Source: Actinomycetes bacterium
GTDB taxonomy: Bacteria; Actinomycetota; Actinomycetes; DATJPE01
Assembly: GCA_035506535.1 (NCBI GenBank)
Contig: DATJPE010000068.1
Span: 1 to 55,086, forward strand
DNA: 55,086 nt
Reading direction: 5' to 3'
Below are positions 44,901 to 51,761 of the stretch, piece after piece. Below the pieces are notes generated by a model that had not been told where the DNA came from, did not search any database, and saw only the letters and a list, made by a program, of their open reading frames with translations. The position numbers and the translations under genes are program-made. Positions within the stretch are counted from its first letter, which is position 1. Every line of letters starts with the position of its first letter.

Positions 44901-45616
44901 ACGCCGTGCTCGCGGGCGAAGCCGAGCAGGCGGGCGGCGAGGACGTCGGAGGGGGCGCTCGCCTGCTCCAGCGGGGAGCCGTCGGGCGAGCCGTGGTGGG
45001 AGACCACCTCGAGGAGCACCCGGTCGCCGCCGAGCCGGTCGCGCCAGGCGTCGAGCACCGCCCGGGCGCGGTCGGGGCGGCGGGCCGCGAGCGCCCGCCC
45101 GACCTCCGAGCCCGGTCCGAGCAGGACGAGGAGCTCACCCCCCGCGGCGTGCTCGGCGACCAGGTCGAGGTCGGCCACCGGGTGGCCGCGCTCCCCCGCG
45201 GCGTGGACCGCGCTGACCAGCCGGTTGACCGCGGCCCAGCCGGCCCCGACCCGCGAGCGGGTACGCCGGCCCGCCCGGGCCAGCACGAGGACCCGCGGGA
45301 GGCGCAGGTCGACGTCGGCGCCGCCCCGGACCGGCGTACGGCGCCGGGGGGCCGACGCGCCCCGGCGGTCCCGCTCGGGAGGAGCGAGCGGCTGGACGGC
45401 GAGGTCGACCCCGAGGACGGGGCGCACGCCGTGGACCAGCCCCGCCTTGGCGAACTTCACCGCGCCGTAGACCCCGTCGCGGTCGGTGAGGGCGAGACCG
45501 GCCATGCCCAGCTCGGCGGCGCGCTCGACGAGGGCCTGCGGGTGGGCGGCGCCGTGGCGCAGCGACCAGCCGGAGGCCACGTGGAGGTGGACGAAGTCCC
45601 CCTGGTCGAAGGCCAC
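41939..45616 (-). CDS. dnaE2: Error-prone DNA polymerase DnaE2 (ImuC)
   Basis: A 1225-residue C-family polymerase for damage-induced mutagenesis. The N-terminal PHP domain (VHLHVASGWSLRHG from about residue 9) is followed by the polymerase core: RGSGAGSLVLHLLG near 415, PDVDVDVESARR (catalytic aspartates, near 460), LGCFQIESPGQREL, and the helix-hairpin-helix and OB regions near the C-terminus. DnaE2 acts with a Y-family partner and the clamp to copy past lesions. Start GTG at 45616, 4 bp after the HEPN gene; the cassette is downstream of an SOS box. Confidence 0.95.
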   Translation of the reverse strand: MAFDQGDFVHLHVASGWSLRHGAAHPQALVERAAELGMAGLALTDRDGVYGAVKFAKAGLVHGVRPVLGVDLAVQPLAPPERDRRGASAPRRRTPVRGGADVDLRLPRVLVLARAGRRTRSRVGAGWAAVNRLVSAVHAAGERGHPVADLDLVAEHAAGGELLVLLGPGSEVGRALAARRPDRARAVLDAWRDRLGGDRVLLEVVSHHGSPDGSPLEQASAPSDVLAARLLGFAREHGVPAVLTNAVRYATPAGAATADVLDATRRLVPLGTRHVDRRSAEAHLKDAAAMRAVAARIAEDPAAARRLLATTEAVAADCLLDPAADLGLGLVHLPEPDLYRADEPADTSGTPPAVVLRARCEAALETRYRGQERAARERLAAELEVIDTLGYWTYFLTVAEVCDLIRSMGVRVAARGSGAGSLVLHLLGVSGVDPLRHGLLMERFLTVRRQALPDVDVDVESARRTEVYERIFERFGDSRCACVSMTDTYRVRHAVRDVGAALGLPPGEIDSIAKAFPHIRARDARAALHDLPELRRSGLAGAGLDTFFGLVESLDGLPRHIALHPCGVLLSDTGLLDRTPVEASLLGFPMSQFDKDDVEDLGLLKLDVLGIRMQSSMAHAVEEVRRVEGVPIRLDDEDCVPRDDPATFALIASARTLGCFQIESPGQRELIGKFGPETFDDLITDISLFRPGPVKSDMVTPFLLARQGWSPASYLHERLRPALEETCGVVVFHEQVIRVIAELTGCALDEADEARRELGSPDGQAAVREWLYPPALARGFTLPEVESVWAVLQAFASFGFCKAHAAAFALPTYQSAWLKAHHPAAFLAGVLTHDPGMYPKRLILDDARQCGVTILGLDVNRSDGVYRVEPVPGGPEPGYGIRLSLADVKGISEEEVDRIVAGRPYAALADFWQRSRTSRPVVERLVVAGAFDGLYGLGAGLPRRRGRVTRRDLLLQVGDLDRWSRSQRRASPAQLALDLGDAPELVNPSGLPEMTGAERVRAELDVLGLDVSRHVVDFYTPLLAALGVTRSRDLLRCRSEAEVLVAGVKVATQTPPVRSGRRVVFLTLDDATGPVDATFFEDAQGPYAATVFHSWLLVVRGHVRRTGPRGVSIRATGAWELAGLHAAWERGGLEAAYAHLAEGSVLADQDDPATQGWAQSRSTRPVPARAPEPERTRAGGMGQRRVLVHASGFRQSPYADVKAPGEDAKRAPRKLWHSSPGSPGG

Positions 45617-45620
45617 GCAC

Positions 45621-46025
45621 TCACCCCGTGAGGGCCGGCTGGTGGGTGTAGCCGAGGGTGGTCTCGACGAGGGCGAGGAAGCTCGCGGCGTCGCGCAGGA
45701 GGTCGTCGGCCTCGCGGGAGGTCACCGCCAGCCCCGCCTCGGCCGCGGCCCGCTTCCCGGCGCCCGCGGCGAAGAAGGCCGCCCACTCCCGCAGGTGCGG
45801 CGCCACCGCGGGCAGCAGGACCCACACGCTGGACAGCCGGCGCCGCGCGGACGAGGGCCGGGCGCGGGCGGCGAGCACGGCGGCCGCGGCCCGCAGCGCC
45901 GCCAGGTGCGCGGCCGCGTAGCGCTCCGCCGGGGTGGCGGCCACGGCGGCATCGGCCAGCCCGTGGGCGGAGAGCCGCAGCAGCTCCTCCACCGCGGGGA
46001 CGCGGGCCGGCCTAGTCGTGGGCAC
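45621..46025 (-). CDS. SAV_6107-like HEPN protein
   Basis: A 134-residue, mostly helical, Ala/Arg/Leu-rich protein. Position (directly before dnaE2) and sequence (LRLSAHGLADAAVAATPAERYAAAHLAALR region) match the SAV_6107-type HEPN family associated with actinobacterial SOS mutagenesis genes. Function is not known; some HEPN proteins are RNases, others bind nucleic acids or regulators. Start GTG at 46025 overlaps the DUF6504 stop by 14 bp. Confidence 0.75.
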   Translation of the reverse strand: MPTTRPARVPAVEELLRLSAHGLADAAVAATPAERYAAAHLAALRAAAAVLAARARPSSARRRLSSVWVLLPAVAPHLREWAAFFAAGAGKRAAAEAGLAVTSREADDLLRDAASFLALVETTLGYTHQPALTG

Positions 46026-46341
46026 GGGTCAGGCTCCACGTGCCGGTCGCCTCGTCGTAGGCGAGGTCGAAGACGCCGTCCGTCGCGCCGGCGCGCGCCT
46101 CGACCCGCCAGACGTAGCGGCCCTGGCCGTCGAGGTGGACGGGCAGGCCCTCCCGGTCGCGCCGGCGCCACCAGGCGCCGAGCTCCACCCAGTGGGCGAG
46201 CACCGCGTGCACGACGTAGCGCCGCCGCCGCCACCGGAACCGGGCCGGTGGCCCGGCCGGGTCGACGGCTGGGTCGACGGCAGAGTCGACGGCAGAGTCG
46301 ACGGCTGGCTCGACGCTGATCGGCTCGTCGTACCGGCGCAC
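46012..46341 (-). CDS. DUF6504 family protein, first gene of the SOS operon
   Basis: A 109-residue protein. Core pattern VRRYDEPISVEP, then WRRRRYVVHAVLAHWVELGAWWRRRD, YVWRVEA and the end TWSLTRAHD match the DUF6504 family, common next to dnaE2/dinB in actinobacteria. GTG at 46341 was selected for its GGAGGT ribosome site; upstream codons run into the LexA box. Residues about 12-27 are a four-copy VDSA/VDPA repeat encoded by a 12-bp tandem repeat at 46261-46308. Role unknown. Confidence 0.8.
   Translation of the reverse strand: MRRYDEPISVEPAVDSAVDSAVDPAVDPAGPPARFRWRRRRYVVHAVLAHWVELGAWWRRRDREGLPVHLDGQGRYVWRVEARAGATDGVFDLAYDEATGTWSLTRAHD
46261..46308. repeat. 12-bp tandem repeat, 4 copies, in the 5' part of the DUF6504 gene
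   Basis: Four units of GTCGACGGCWGR (variants GTCGACGGCTGG and GTCGACGGCAGA). On the minus strand they encode Val-Asp-Pro/Ser-Ala repeats. Because the unit is a multiple of three, copy-number changes would alter length, not frame. Confidence 0.9.
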
Positions 46342-46368
46342 GCCCCCCACCTCCCCGCCTGGTGCACT

Positions 46369-46386
46369 TTCGAACGTGTGTTCGAA
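46369..46386. promoter_or_regulatory. SOS box (LexA binding site)
   Basis: TTCGAACGTGTGTTCGAA is a perfect actinobacterial SOS box, TCGAAC-N4-GTTCGA with one extra matching base on each side. It lies 28 bp upstream of the DUF6504 start and 57 bp upstream of the divergent YbaK-type gene, so it may repress both transcription units until DNA damage. Confidence 0.92.
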
Positions 46387-46431
46387 CACCGCCGAGACTA
46401 GCCCGCCCCCCCGAGAAGTCAAGCCCCGGGC

Positions 46432-46437
46432 TAACCT
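46432..46437 (+). promoter_or_regulatory. -10 element (TAACCT) for a probably leaderless transcript
   Basis: TAACCT ends 6 nt before the GTG at 46444; there is no ribosome site between. The SOS box is about 45-60 bp upstream of the predicted start. Confidence 0.45.
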
Positions 46438-46443
46438 CGCCCG

Positions 46444-46488
46444 GTGGACGAGGCGAGCGTGGACGAGGCGAGCGTGGACGAGCCGACG
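46444..46488 (+). repeat. 15-bp tandem repeat, 3 copies, at the start of the YbaK-type gene
   Basis: GTGGACGAGGCGAGC occurs twice exactly and a third time with two changes. It encodes VDEAS, VDEAS, VDEPT. Copy-number change would keep frame. Confidence 0.9.
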
Positions 46489-46956
46489 CTGGAGCACCCC
46501 AGCGTGCGCCGCGTGCGCGAGGCGCTGGCTGCCGCCGGGGCCACCGGCAGCCCGATCGTCCTCGACGAGCACGCCCCCACCGCGGTGAGCGCCGCCGCCC
46601 AGCTCGGCTGCCCGGTGGACGCCATCGCCAACTCGCTGGTCTTCGCCGCCGACGGCGAGCCGGTGCTCGTGCTCACCTCGGGCGGGCACCGGGTCGACAC
46701 GGCCAAGGTCGCCGACCTGCTGGGCGTGGCCAAGGTCCGCCGCGCGGACCCCGACCTCGTACGGGCCGCCACCGGCATGGTCATCGGCGGGGTCGCCCCG
46801 GTGGGCCACACCACCCCCCTGCGCACCCTCGTCGACGTGGCGCTGGCCGACTACGACGTCGTGTGGGCCGCCGGCGGGCATCCGCGCACGGTGTTCCCCA
46901 CCAGCTTCAGCGAGCTCGTCCGCGTCACCGGCGGGACCCCCGCCGAGGTCGCGTGA
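46444..46956 (+). CDS. YbaK/ProX-type aminoacyl-tRNA deacylase
   Basis: A 170-residue protein of the YbaK/EbsC superfamily, which hydrolyses mischarged aminoacyl-tRNA in trans. Family features are NSLVFAADGEPVLVLTSG (about residues 62-79), the AKVADLLG helix, MVIGGVAPVGH (conserved GxxxPxGH, about 103-113) and the C-terminal VWAAGGHPRTVFPTSFSELVR. Length is typical. The N-terminus is a three-copy VDEAS-type repeat encoded by a 15-bp tandem repeat (46444-46488). GTG start; the stop overlaps the CrtA-like gene (GTGA), so it is probably cotranscribed with the carotenoid genes. Confidence 0.9.
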   Translation: MDEASVDEASVDEPTLEHPSVRRVREALAAAGATGSPIVLDEHAPTAVSAAAQLGCPVDAIANSLVFAADGEPVLVLTSGGHRVDTAKVADLLGVAKVRRADPDLVRAATGMVIGGVAPVGHTTPLRTLVDVALADYDVVWAAGGHPRTVFPTSFSELVRVTGGTPAEVA

Positions 46957-47651
46957 GCCCCACCGTCACCTTCCACCTCTGGGGCGTGCCCGTCCGAGGC
47001 GTCCCCGCCGCGGTGCTCGCGATGGCCCGCGAGCGCCGCCCGCTGCGCAGCGCCCCCGGGCTGCGCTTCGCGAAGCTGCTGGGCACCGGGTCGGGTGAGT
47101 CCTTCGGCCTGCGTGACGCCGACGTGCGGCACTGGGCGGTCCTCGCGTCCTGGACGAGCCCCGAGGCCGCGCGCGCCTTCGAGGGCCACCCGGTGGTCCG
47201 TCGCTTCGACGCCCGCAGCCAGGAGCGGCTGCGGCTGACCCTGGAGCCGCTCGCCAGCCGGGGCCGCTGGTCGGGACGGGAGCCCTTCGGCGACGCGGGG
47301 CCGCCGCGCACGTACGCCGGCCCGGTCGCCGCCCTCACCCGGGCCCGCGTGCGCCCCACGCGGTGGCGGGAGTTCTGGCGGTCGGTGCCGGCGGTGTCCG
47401 CGGACCTCGCGCAGGCGCCGGGGCTGCTGCTGCGGCTCGGCGTCGGCGAGGCACCGGTCGGCCTCCAGGGAACCGTCAGCCTGTGGCGCGACGCATCCGA
47501 CCTCACCGCCTTCGCGTATCGGCGCGCGCCCCACGCGGAGGTGGTCCGGCGCACCCGCGAACGCGGGTGGTACGCCGAGGAGCTCTTCGCGCGCTTCGCG
47601 GTCCACGAGGTCGAGGGCACCTATCGGGGCAGCGCACCGCGCGGCGGGTGA
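46953..47651 (+). CDS. crtA: CrtA-like (spheroidene monooxygenase family) carotenoid oxygenase
   Basis: A 232-residue protein of the CrtA family. The pattern GLRFAKLLGTGSGESF, SRGRWSGREPF, FWRSVPAVSADL, LRLGVGEAPVG and RERGWYAEELFARF matches spheroidene monooxygenases, which introduce oxygen at C-2 of acyclic carotenoids. The membrane-free length is typical. It overlaps the YbaK-type gene by GTGA and is followed by cruF. Substrate and regiochemistry are inferred from the cluster. Confidence 0.82.
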   Translation: MSPTVTFHLWGVPVRGVPAAVLAMARERRPLRSAPGLRFAKLLGTGSGESFGLRDADVRHWAVLASWTSPEAARAFEGHPVVRRFDARSQERLRLTLEPLASRGRWSGREPFGDAGPPRTYAGPVAALTRARVRPTRWREFWRSVPAVSADLAQAPGLLLRLGVGEAPVGLQGTVSLWRDASDLTAFAYRRAPHAEVVRRTRERGWYAEELFARFAVHEVEGTYRGSAPRGG

Positions 47652-47667
47652 GCCCCCCGTGCCCCCT

Positions 47668-47673
47668 TAGGCT
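47668..47673 (+). promoter_or_regulatory. -10 element (TAGGCT) for a possible leaderless cruF transcript
   Basis: TAGGCT ends 8 nt before the GTG at 47682 and no ribosome site is present. It suggests a second promoter within the carotenoid operon. Confidence 0.35.
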
Positions 47674-47681
47674 CACCCCTC

Positions 47682-48485
47682 GTGAGCGTGCGCATCTACA
47701 CCGGGCCGCACGCGGACCGCCACCGCGGTGGTGGTCCGCGTCTGATGCGGCTGTTGGTGTGGCTGCTCACCCTCGGGGTCGTCGGCCTCGAGATCGCCTA
47801 CGCCCTCGCCGAGGGGGCCCAGCGGCGCGACCTGACGATCGCGGTGGTGGTCACGTTCTTCCTGGCGAGCACCCTGCACGCGCTGACCTCGCGCGGGTTC
47901 TGGTGGACCGCCGGCTTCCTCGTCGTCACCGTCGGCGGCGGGCTCGCGGTCGAGGCGATCGGGGTCCGGACCGGCTGGCCGTTCGGGGACTACGTCTACG
48001 CATCGGGACGGCTCGGGCCGACCGTGCTCGGCGTACCGGTCGTCATCCCGTTGGCGTGGTCGATGATGGCCTACCCCACGCTGATCGCCGCACGGACGCT
48101 GTGCCGAGGTGCGCTGACGACGCCGCTGGTGGGCGCGTGGGCGCTGGCCTCGTGGGACCTCTTCCTCGACCCGATGATGACCGGGCAAGGCTTCTGGCGC
48201 TTCACGCAGAAGGGCGTGGCGCTGCCGAGATCCCCCGGCGTCCCCCTGTCGAACTACGCCGGCTGGCTGCTCGTGGCGTTCGCGATGATGCTGCTGCTCG
48301 ACCAGCTGCCTCGCAAGCACGCGCGCGACGGCGCACCCGCGGTGCTGTTCCTGTGGACCTACGTCTCCTCGGTCGTCGGCAACGCGTTCGTCTTCGACCG
48401 GCCGTGGGTCGCCTTCTACGGCGGCGTCGCGATGGGTCTCGTGGCGATCCCGTACGCGTGGGTGCTGTGGTCCGGTCGGCCGTAG
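47682..48485 (+). CDS. cruF: CruF-family carotenoid 1,2-hydratase
   Basis: A 267-residue integral membrane protein with about seven hydrophobic segments. Conserved features are GWPFGDYVYASGRLGP (about 103-118), ALASWDLFLDPMM (acidic pair, about 162-174) and SNYAGWLLVAF. CruF proteins hydrate the C-1',2' double bond of acyclic or monocyclic carotenoids, giving the 1'-hydroxyl group. The GTG start lies 30 bp after the CrtA-like gene; the end overlaps the glycosyltransferase gene. Confidence 0.9.
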   Translation: MSVRIYTGPHADRHRGGGPRLMRLLVWLLTLGVVGLEIAYALAEGAQRRDLTIAVVVTFFLASTLHALTSRGFWWTAGFLVVTVGGGLAVEAIGVRTGWPFGDYVYASGRLGPTVLGVPVVIPLAWSMMAYPTLIAARTLCRGALTTPLVGAWALASWDLFLDPMMTGQGFWRFTQKGVALPRSPGVPLSNYAGWLLVAFAMMLLLDQLPRKHARDGAPAVLFLWTYVSSVVGNAFVFDRPWVAFYGGVAMGLVAIPYAWVLWSGRP

Positions 48486-49597
48486 CGCTGCGCGCGGCGA
48501 CCTACGCCGGTACGGCGCTGGCGCTGCTCGGCACCGGGCACCTCGCCGTGAACCTGCGCCTGTTGCGCCGGCCGGACGAGGACGGGCGCGAGGTGGGCGA
48601 GCCCGTGTCGGTGCTGCTGCCCGTCCGCGACGAGGCGGGCCGCGTGGCCACGTGTCTCGCCGCGTTGATGGCCCAGGAACGCTTGGCGTCACTGGAGATC
48701 CTTGTCCTCGACGACGGCTCCTCGGACGGCACGGCCGACATCGCGCGCACGGTCGCCGGAGACGACCCGCGGGTGCGGGTGCTCACCGGGCAGCCGCCGC
48801 CCGACGGCTGGCTGGGCAAGCCCTTCGCGTGCGCCCAGCTGGCCGCTCACGCGCACGGGCGCGTGCTCGTGTTCGTCGACGCCGACGTCGTCGCGGCTCC
48901 GGGCGCGGTGGCCGCGACGGTGGCCCTGCTCCGCGACCTCGGGTGGCAGCTGGTGAGTCCGTACCCGCGCCAGCTCGCCGACACGGCGTTGCCGCGGCTG
49001 GTGCAACCGCTCCTGCAGTGGTCGTGGCTGACGTTCCTGCCGCTGCGGCTTGCCGAGCGCTCGCGGCGGACGTCCCTGGTCGCGGCGAACGGCCAGCTGC
49101 TCGCCGTCGACGCCGACGCCTACCGCGCCGCGGGCGGTCACGAGGCGGTCAGGGACTGCGTGCTGGAGGACCTCGAGCTGCTGAAGGCGTTGAAGCGCAA
49201 CGGCTTTCGCGGTGGAGTGGTGGACGGCTCGACGATCGCGACGTGCCGGATGTACGACACCGGCGCGCAGCTGCGCGAGGGCTACACGAAGTCGCTGTGG
49301 GCCGCGTTCGGCTCGCCCGCCGGGGCAGTCGCGGTGTGCGCGGCACTGCTGGGCGCGTACGTGCTGCCGCCGGTCGTGGCCCTGACCGACCGGGACGCCG
49401 GCATCCGGCGGGTGGCGCTGGCGGGCACCGCGGCCGGCGTGCTCGGCAGGGTGCTCGCGGGACGGCGTACCGGCGCGCGCGTCTGGCCAGACGCCCTCGC
49501 GCACCCGGCATCCGTGGTGGCGTTCGTCGCCCTGACCGTCGAGTCCTTCCGCCGGCGCCGGGTCGGGTCGCTTCGGTGGAAGGGGCGCCCGCTGTGA
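48467..49597 (+). CDS. Family 2 glycosyltransferase (CruG/CruC-like carotenoid glycosyltransferase)
   Basis: A 376-residue membrane-bound inverting GT2 enzyme. An N-terminal membrane anchor (about 4-25) precedes the GT-A domain: VSVLLPVRDEAGRVA, LEILVLDDGSSDGTADI, GKPFACAQLA, VFVDADVVAAPGA (DXD) and EDLELLKALKRNG. At least two C-terminal helices follow. Next to cruF such enzymes glycosylate the 1'- or 2'-hydroxyl of carotenoids. GTG at 48467 overlaps cruF by 19 bp; GTG 48458 is an alternative. Confidence 0.85.
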   Translation: MVRSAVALRAATYAGTALALLGTGHLAVNLRLLRRPDEDGREVGEPVSVLLPVRDEAGRVATCLAALMAQERLASLEILVLDDGSSDGTADIARTVAGDDPRVRVLTGQPPPDGWLGKPFACAQLAAHAHGRVLVFVDADVVAAPGAVAATVALLRDLGWQLVSPYPRQLADTALPRLVQPLLQWSWLTFLPLRLAERSRRTSLVAANGQLLAVDADAYRAAGGHEAVRDCVLEDLELLKALKRNGFRGGVVDGSTIATCRMYDTGAQLREGYTKSLWAAFGSPAGAVAVCAALLGAYVLPPVVALTDRDAGIRRVALAGTAAGVLGRVLAGRRTGARVWPDALAHPASVVAFVALTVESFRRRRVGSLRWKGRPL

Positions 49598-51087
49598 GCC
49601 GCGTCGTGGTGGTCGGGGCGGGCATGGGGGGTCTCGCGGTCGCTGCCCGCCTGGCGGTGAAGGGCCACCGGGTGGTGGTGTGCGAGCAGGCGGAGACCTA
49701 CGGCGGGAAGCTCGGCTGGTACGAGCGCGACGGATTCGCCTTCGACACCGGGCCCTCGCTGCTGACCCTCCCCGCGGTGTGGCGCGACACCTTCCTCAAG
49801 ACCGGCCGGCCGATGGAGGAGTGCGTGGACCTCGTCGAGGTCGACCCGGTCGCGCACTACCGCTTCCCCGACGGCACCGAGCTCGACGTCCCCAACGACC
49901 GGCTCCGGGCGTGCGCCGCCTTCCAGGACGCCTTCGGCGGCACGGCCGGTGAGGACTGGCGCCGCTTCCTCGCCCACGCCGGCGAGGTGTGGGCGGTGAC
50001 CCGCAAGCCCTTCCTCGAGTCCGCGCTGTCCGGCCCCCGCGACCTTCTCGGCTGGTCCCGCCGCGTCTCCGACGTGCGCACCGTCGCGCCGTGGCGCAGC
50101 CTCGACCACGTCGCCCGACGGTTCCTGCGCGACCCCCGTCAGCGGCAGTTCCTGTGGCGCTACGCGACCTACACCGGCTCCGACCCGCGGCGCACACCGG
50201 CGGCGCTGTGCGTCGTGCCGTGGGTGGAGCAGACCTTCGGCGCGTGGTACGTGCTCGGCGGCCTGCGCCGCCTCGGCGACGCCCTGTACCAGCGGTGCGT
50301 GGAGCGTAAGGTCGACGTCCGCCTGGGCGCCGACGTCGTCGCCATCACCGTCGACGGCGCCGGGCGGGTCGACGGGGTGCGACTGGCCGACGGCGAGCAG
50401 CTGCCGGCCGACGTCGTCGTCTCCGACGCCGACGCGAGCGAGGTCTACGGGCGGCTGCTGCCGAGGCGGCTGGCCACCGCCCGCGGCCCGTCGCGGCGGC
50501 TGGCCGCGTCGACACCGTCGCTGTCCGGCTTCGTCCTCCTGCTGGCCCTCGACGGGCGCACGGCGGGGCTGCGGCACCACACCGTCACCTTCCCCGCCGA
50601 CTACTCCGCCGAGTTCGACGCGATCTTCGGGCGCGCGCCCCAGCCGGTCCCCGACCCGACGGTGTACGTCTCCGCCCCCGACGACCCCGCCCTGCGCCCC
50701 TCGCCGGACACCGAGGCGTGGTTCGTCCTCGTCAACGCCCCGCGCCACGACCCGAGCCGAGGCGTCGACTGGGACCGCGAGGGGCTCGCCGACGGCTACG
50801 CCGACCACGTGCTCGCCGTGCTGGCCGCGCGCGGGCTCGACGTGCGCGAGCGGGTGCGCTGGCGCGTCGTGCGCACCCCCGCCGACCTCGCCCGAGACAC
50901 CCGTGCCCCCGGCGGGTCGATCTACGGGACCTCCTCGAACGGGGCGCGCGCGGCGTTCCTGCGCGCGGCCAACGTCTCGCCGGTGCGTGGGCTCTACCTC
51001 GTCGGCGGCTCCGCGCATCCCGGTGGTGGGCTCCCCCTGGTCGGGCTGTCCGCCGAGATCGTGGCCGACCTGGTGGGCCGCGCCTGA
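49594..51087 (+). CDS. CrtI/CrtD-type carotenoid desaturase
   Basis: A 497-residue FAD-dependent desaturase. The N-terminal dinucleotide loop VVVVGAGMGGLAVAARLAVKG (positions 4-24; key glycines 8, 10 and 13), GGKLGWYERDGFAFDTGPSL, and the C-terminal LYLVGGSAHPGGGLPLVGLS are typical of CrtI relatives. Because a second CrtI is encoded at 53815 beside the GGPP synthase and this one sits with cruF, I infer it is the CrtD-like C-3',4'-desaturase acting after hydration. GTG overlaps the glycosyltransferase stop (GTGA). Confidence 0.85.
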   Translation: MSRVVVVGAGMGGLAVAARLAVKGHRVVVCEQAETYGGKLGWYERDGFAFDTGPSLLTLPAVWRDTFLKTGRPMEECVDLVEVDPVAHYRFPDGTELDVPNDRLRACAAFQDAFGGTAGEDWRRFLAHAGEVWAVTRKPFLESALSGPRDLLGWSRRVSDVRTVAPWRSLDHVARRFLRDPRQRQFLWRYATYTGSDPRRTPAALCVVPWVEQTFGAWYVLGGLRRLGDALYQRCVERKVDVRLGADVVAITVDGAGRVDGVRLADGEQLPADVVVSDADASEVYGRLLPRRLATARGPSRRLAASTPSLSGFVLLLALDGRTAGLRHHTVTFPADYSAEFDAIFGRAPQPVPDPTVYVSAPDDPALRPSPDTEAWFVLVNAPRHDPSRGVDWDREGLADGYADHVLAVLAARGLDVRERVRWRVVRTPADLARDTRAPGGSIYGTSSNGARAAFLRAANVSPVRGLYLVGGSAHPGGGLPLVGLSAEIVADLVGRA

Positions 51088-51098
51088 CCCCGGCGGCC

Positions 51099-51761
51099 TC
51101 AGCGCAGCCGGCGTCGCACGACGGGGAGCAGCTGGGCGAGCCCCACCACGCCGAGCACGAGCCAGGCCCAGGTCCCGGCGGCGGCCCACGCCGCGGCGTG
51201 GGCCGGGTAGACGGCGGCGCCGAGCAGGAACATCGCGGTCACGATCACGCGCGTGGGGCGCTCGAAGACGGTGACGACGCCGACCTCCGCCATGCCGGCG
51301 GCGGCGGCCCGCGCGCGCACGTACTCCAGCAGCACCATGACGGCACCCGCGGCGGCCGCCACCGTCCCGGCGGCGCCGACCGCCCAGAGCGCCACGAGGT
51401 AGAGCAGGTCGCTCACCCGGTCGAGGGCGGAGTCGAGCACGTGCCCCCACGCGCTGACCCGGTCGGTCATGACCGCCACCGCGCCGTCGAGGTTGTCCAG
51501 CACGCCGGAGACCACGACCAGCACGACGGCCAGCCAGAGCCACGCCCCGCCGGCGGCGGCGGCGCCCGCGGCGCCGCCGGCGACCAGCGGGCCGACCGCG
51601 GTGAGCGCGTCCGGTGGCACCCCCAGAGACGCGAACGGGCGCGCGAGCACGTACACGACGGCGAGCCAGCCCCCCACCAGGCGAGACGACGCCGGGTCGT
51701 ACCCCCCGTGCAGCCGGGACCAGCGGGCGAAGTACTCGGCCCGGCCCGCCGGGGCTGCCAT
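51099..51761 (-). CDS. CDP-alcohol phosphatidyltransferase
   Basis: A 220-residue integral membrane enzyme with about six helices. The CDP-alcohol motif is present as DNLDGAVAVMTDRVSAWGHV followed by LDSALD: the D..DG..A and G...D...D pattern is kept, but the usual Arg after Ala is Val. It joins a CDP-activated diacylglycerol or alcohol to a second alcohol to make a phospholipid such as phosphatidylinositol phosphate or phosphatidylglycerol phosphate; the acceptor cannot be told. ATGA overlap with metF suggests cotranscription. Confidence 0.88.
   Translation of the reverse strand: MAAPAGRAEYFARWSRLHGGYDPASSRLVGGWLAVVYVLARPFASLGVPPDALTAVGPLVAGGAAGAAAAGGAWLWLAVVLVVVSGVLDNLDGAVAVMTDRVSAWGHVLDSALDRVSDLLYLVALWAVGAAGTVAAAAGAVMVLLEYVRARAAAAGMAEVGVVTVFERPTRVIVTAMFLLGAAVYPAHAAAWAAAGTWAWLVLGVVGLAQLLPVVRRRLR

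Noticed and set aside
41909-45631. A 1240-codon open frame antisense to dnaE2
   Set aside because: Its sequence is low-complexity shadow of dnaE2 and shows no domain.
45621-46025. RYAAAH as an HEPN RNase catalytic R-X4-6-H motif
   Set aside because: The motif matches by spacing, but it lies in an N-terminal helix, lacks the usual polar residue after Arg, and Ala-rich sequence gives such matches by chance.
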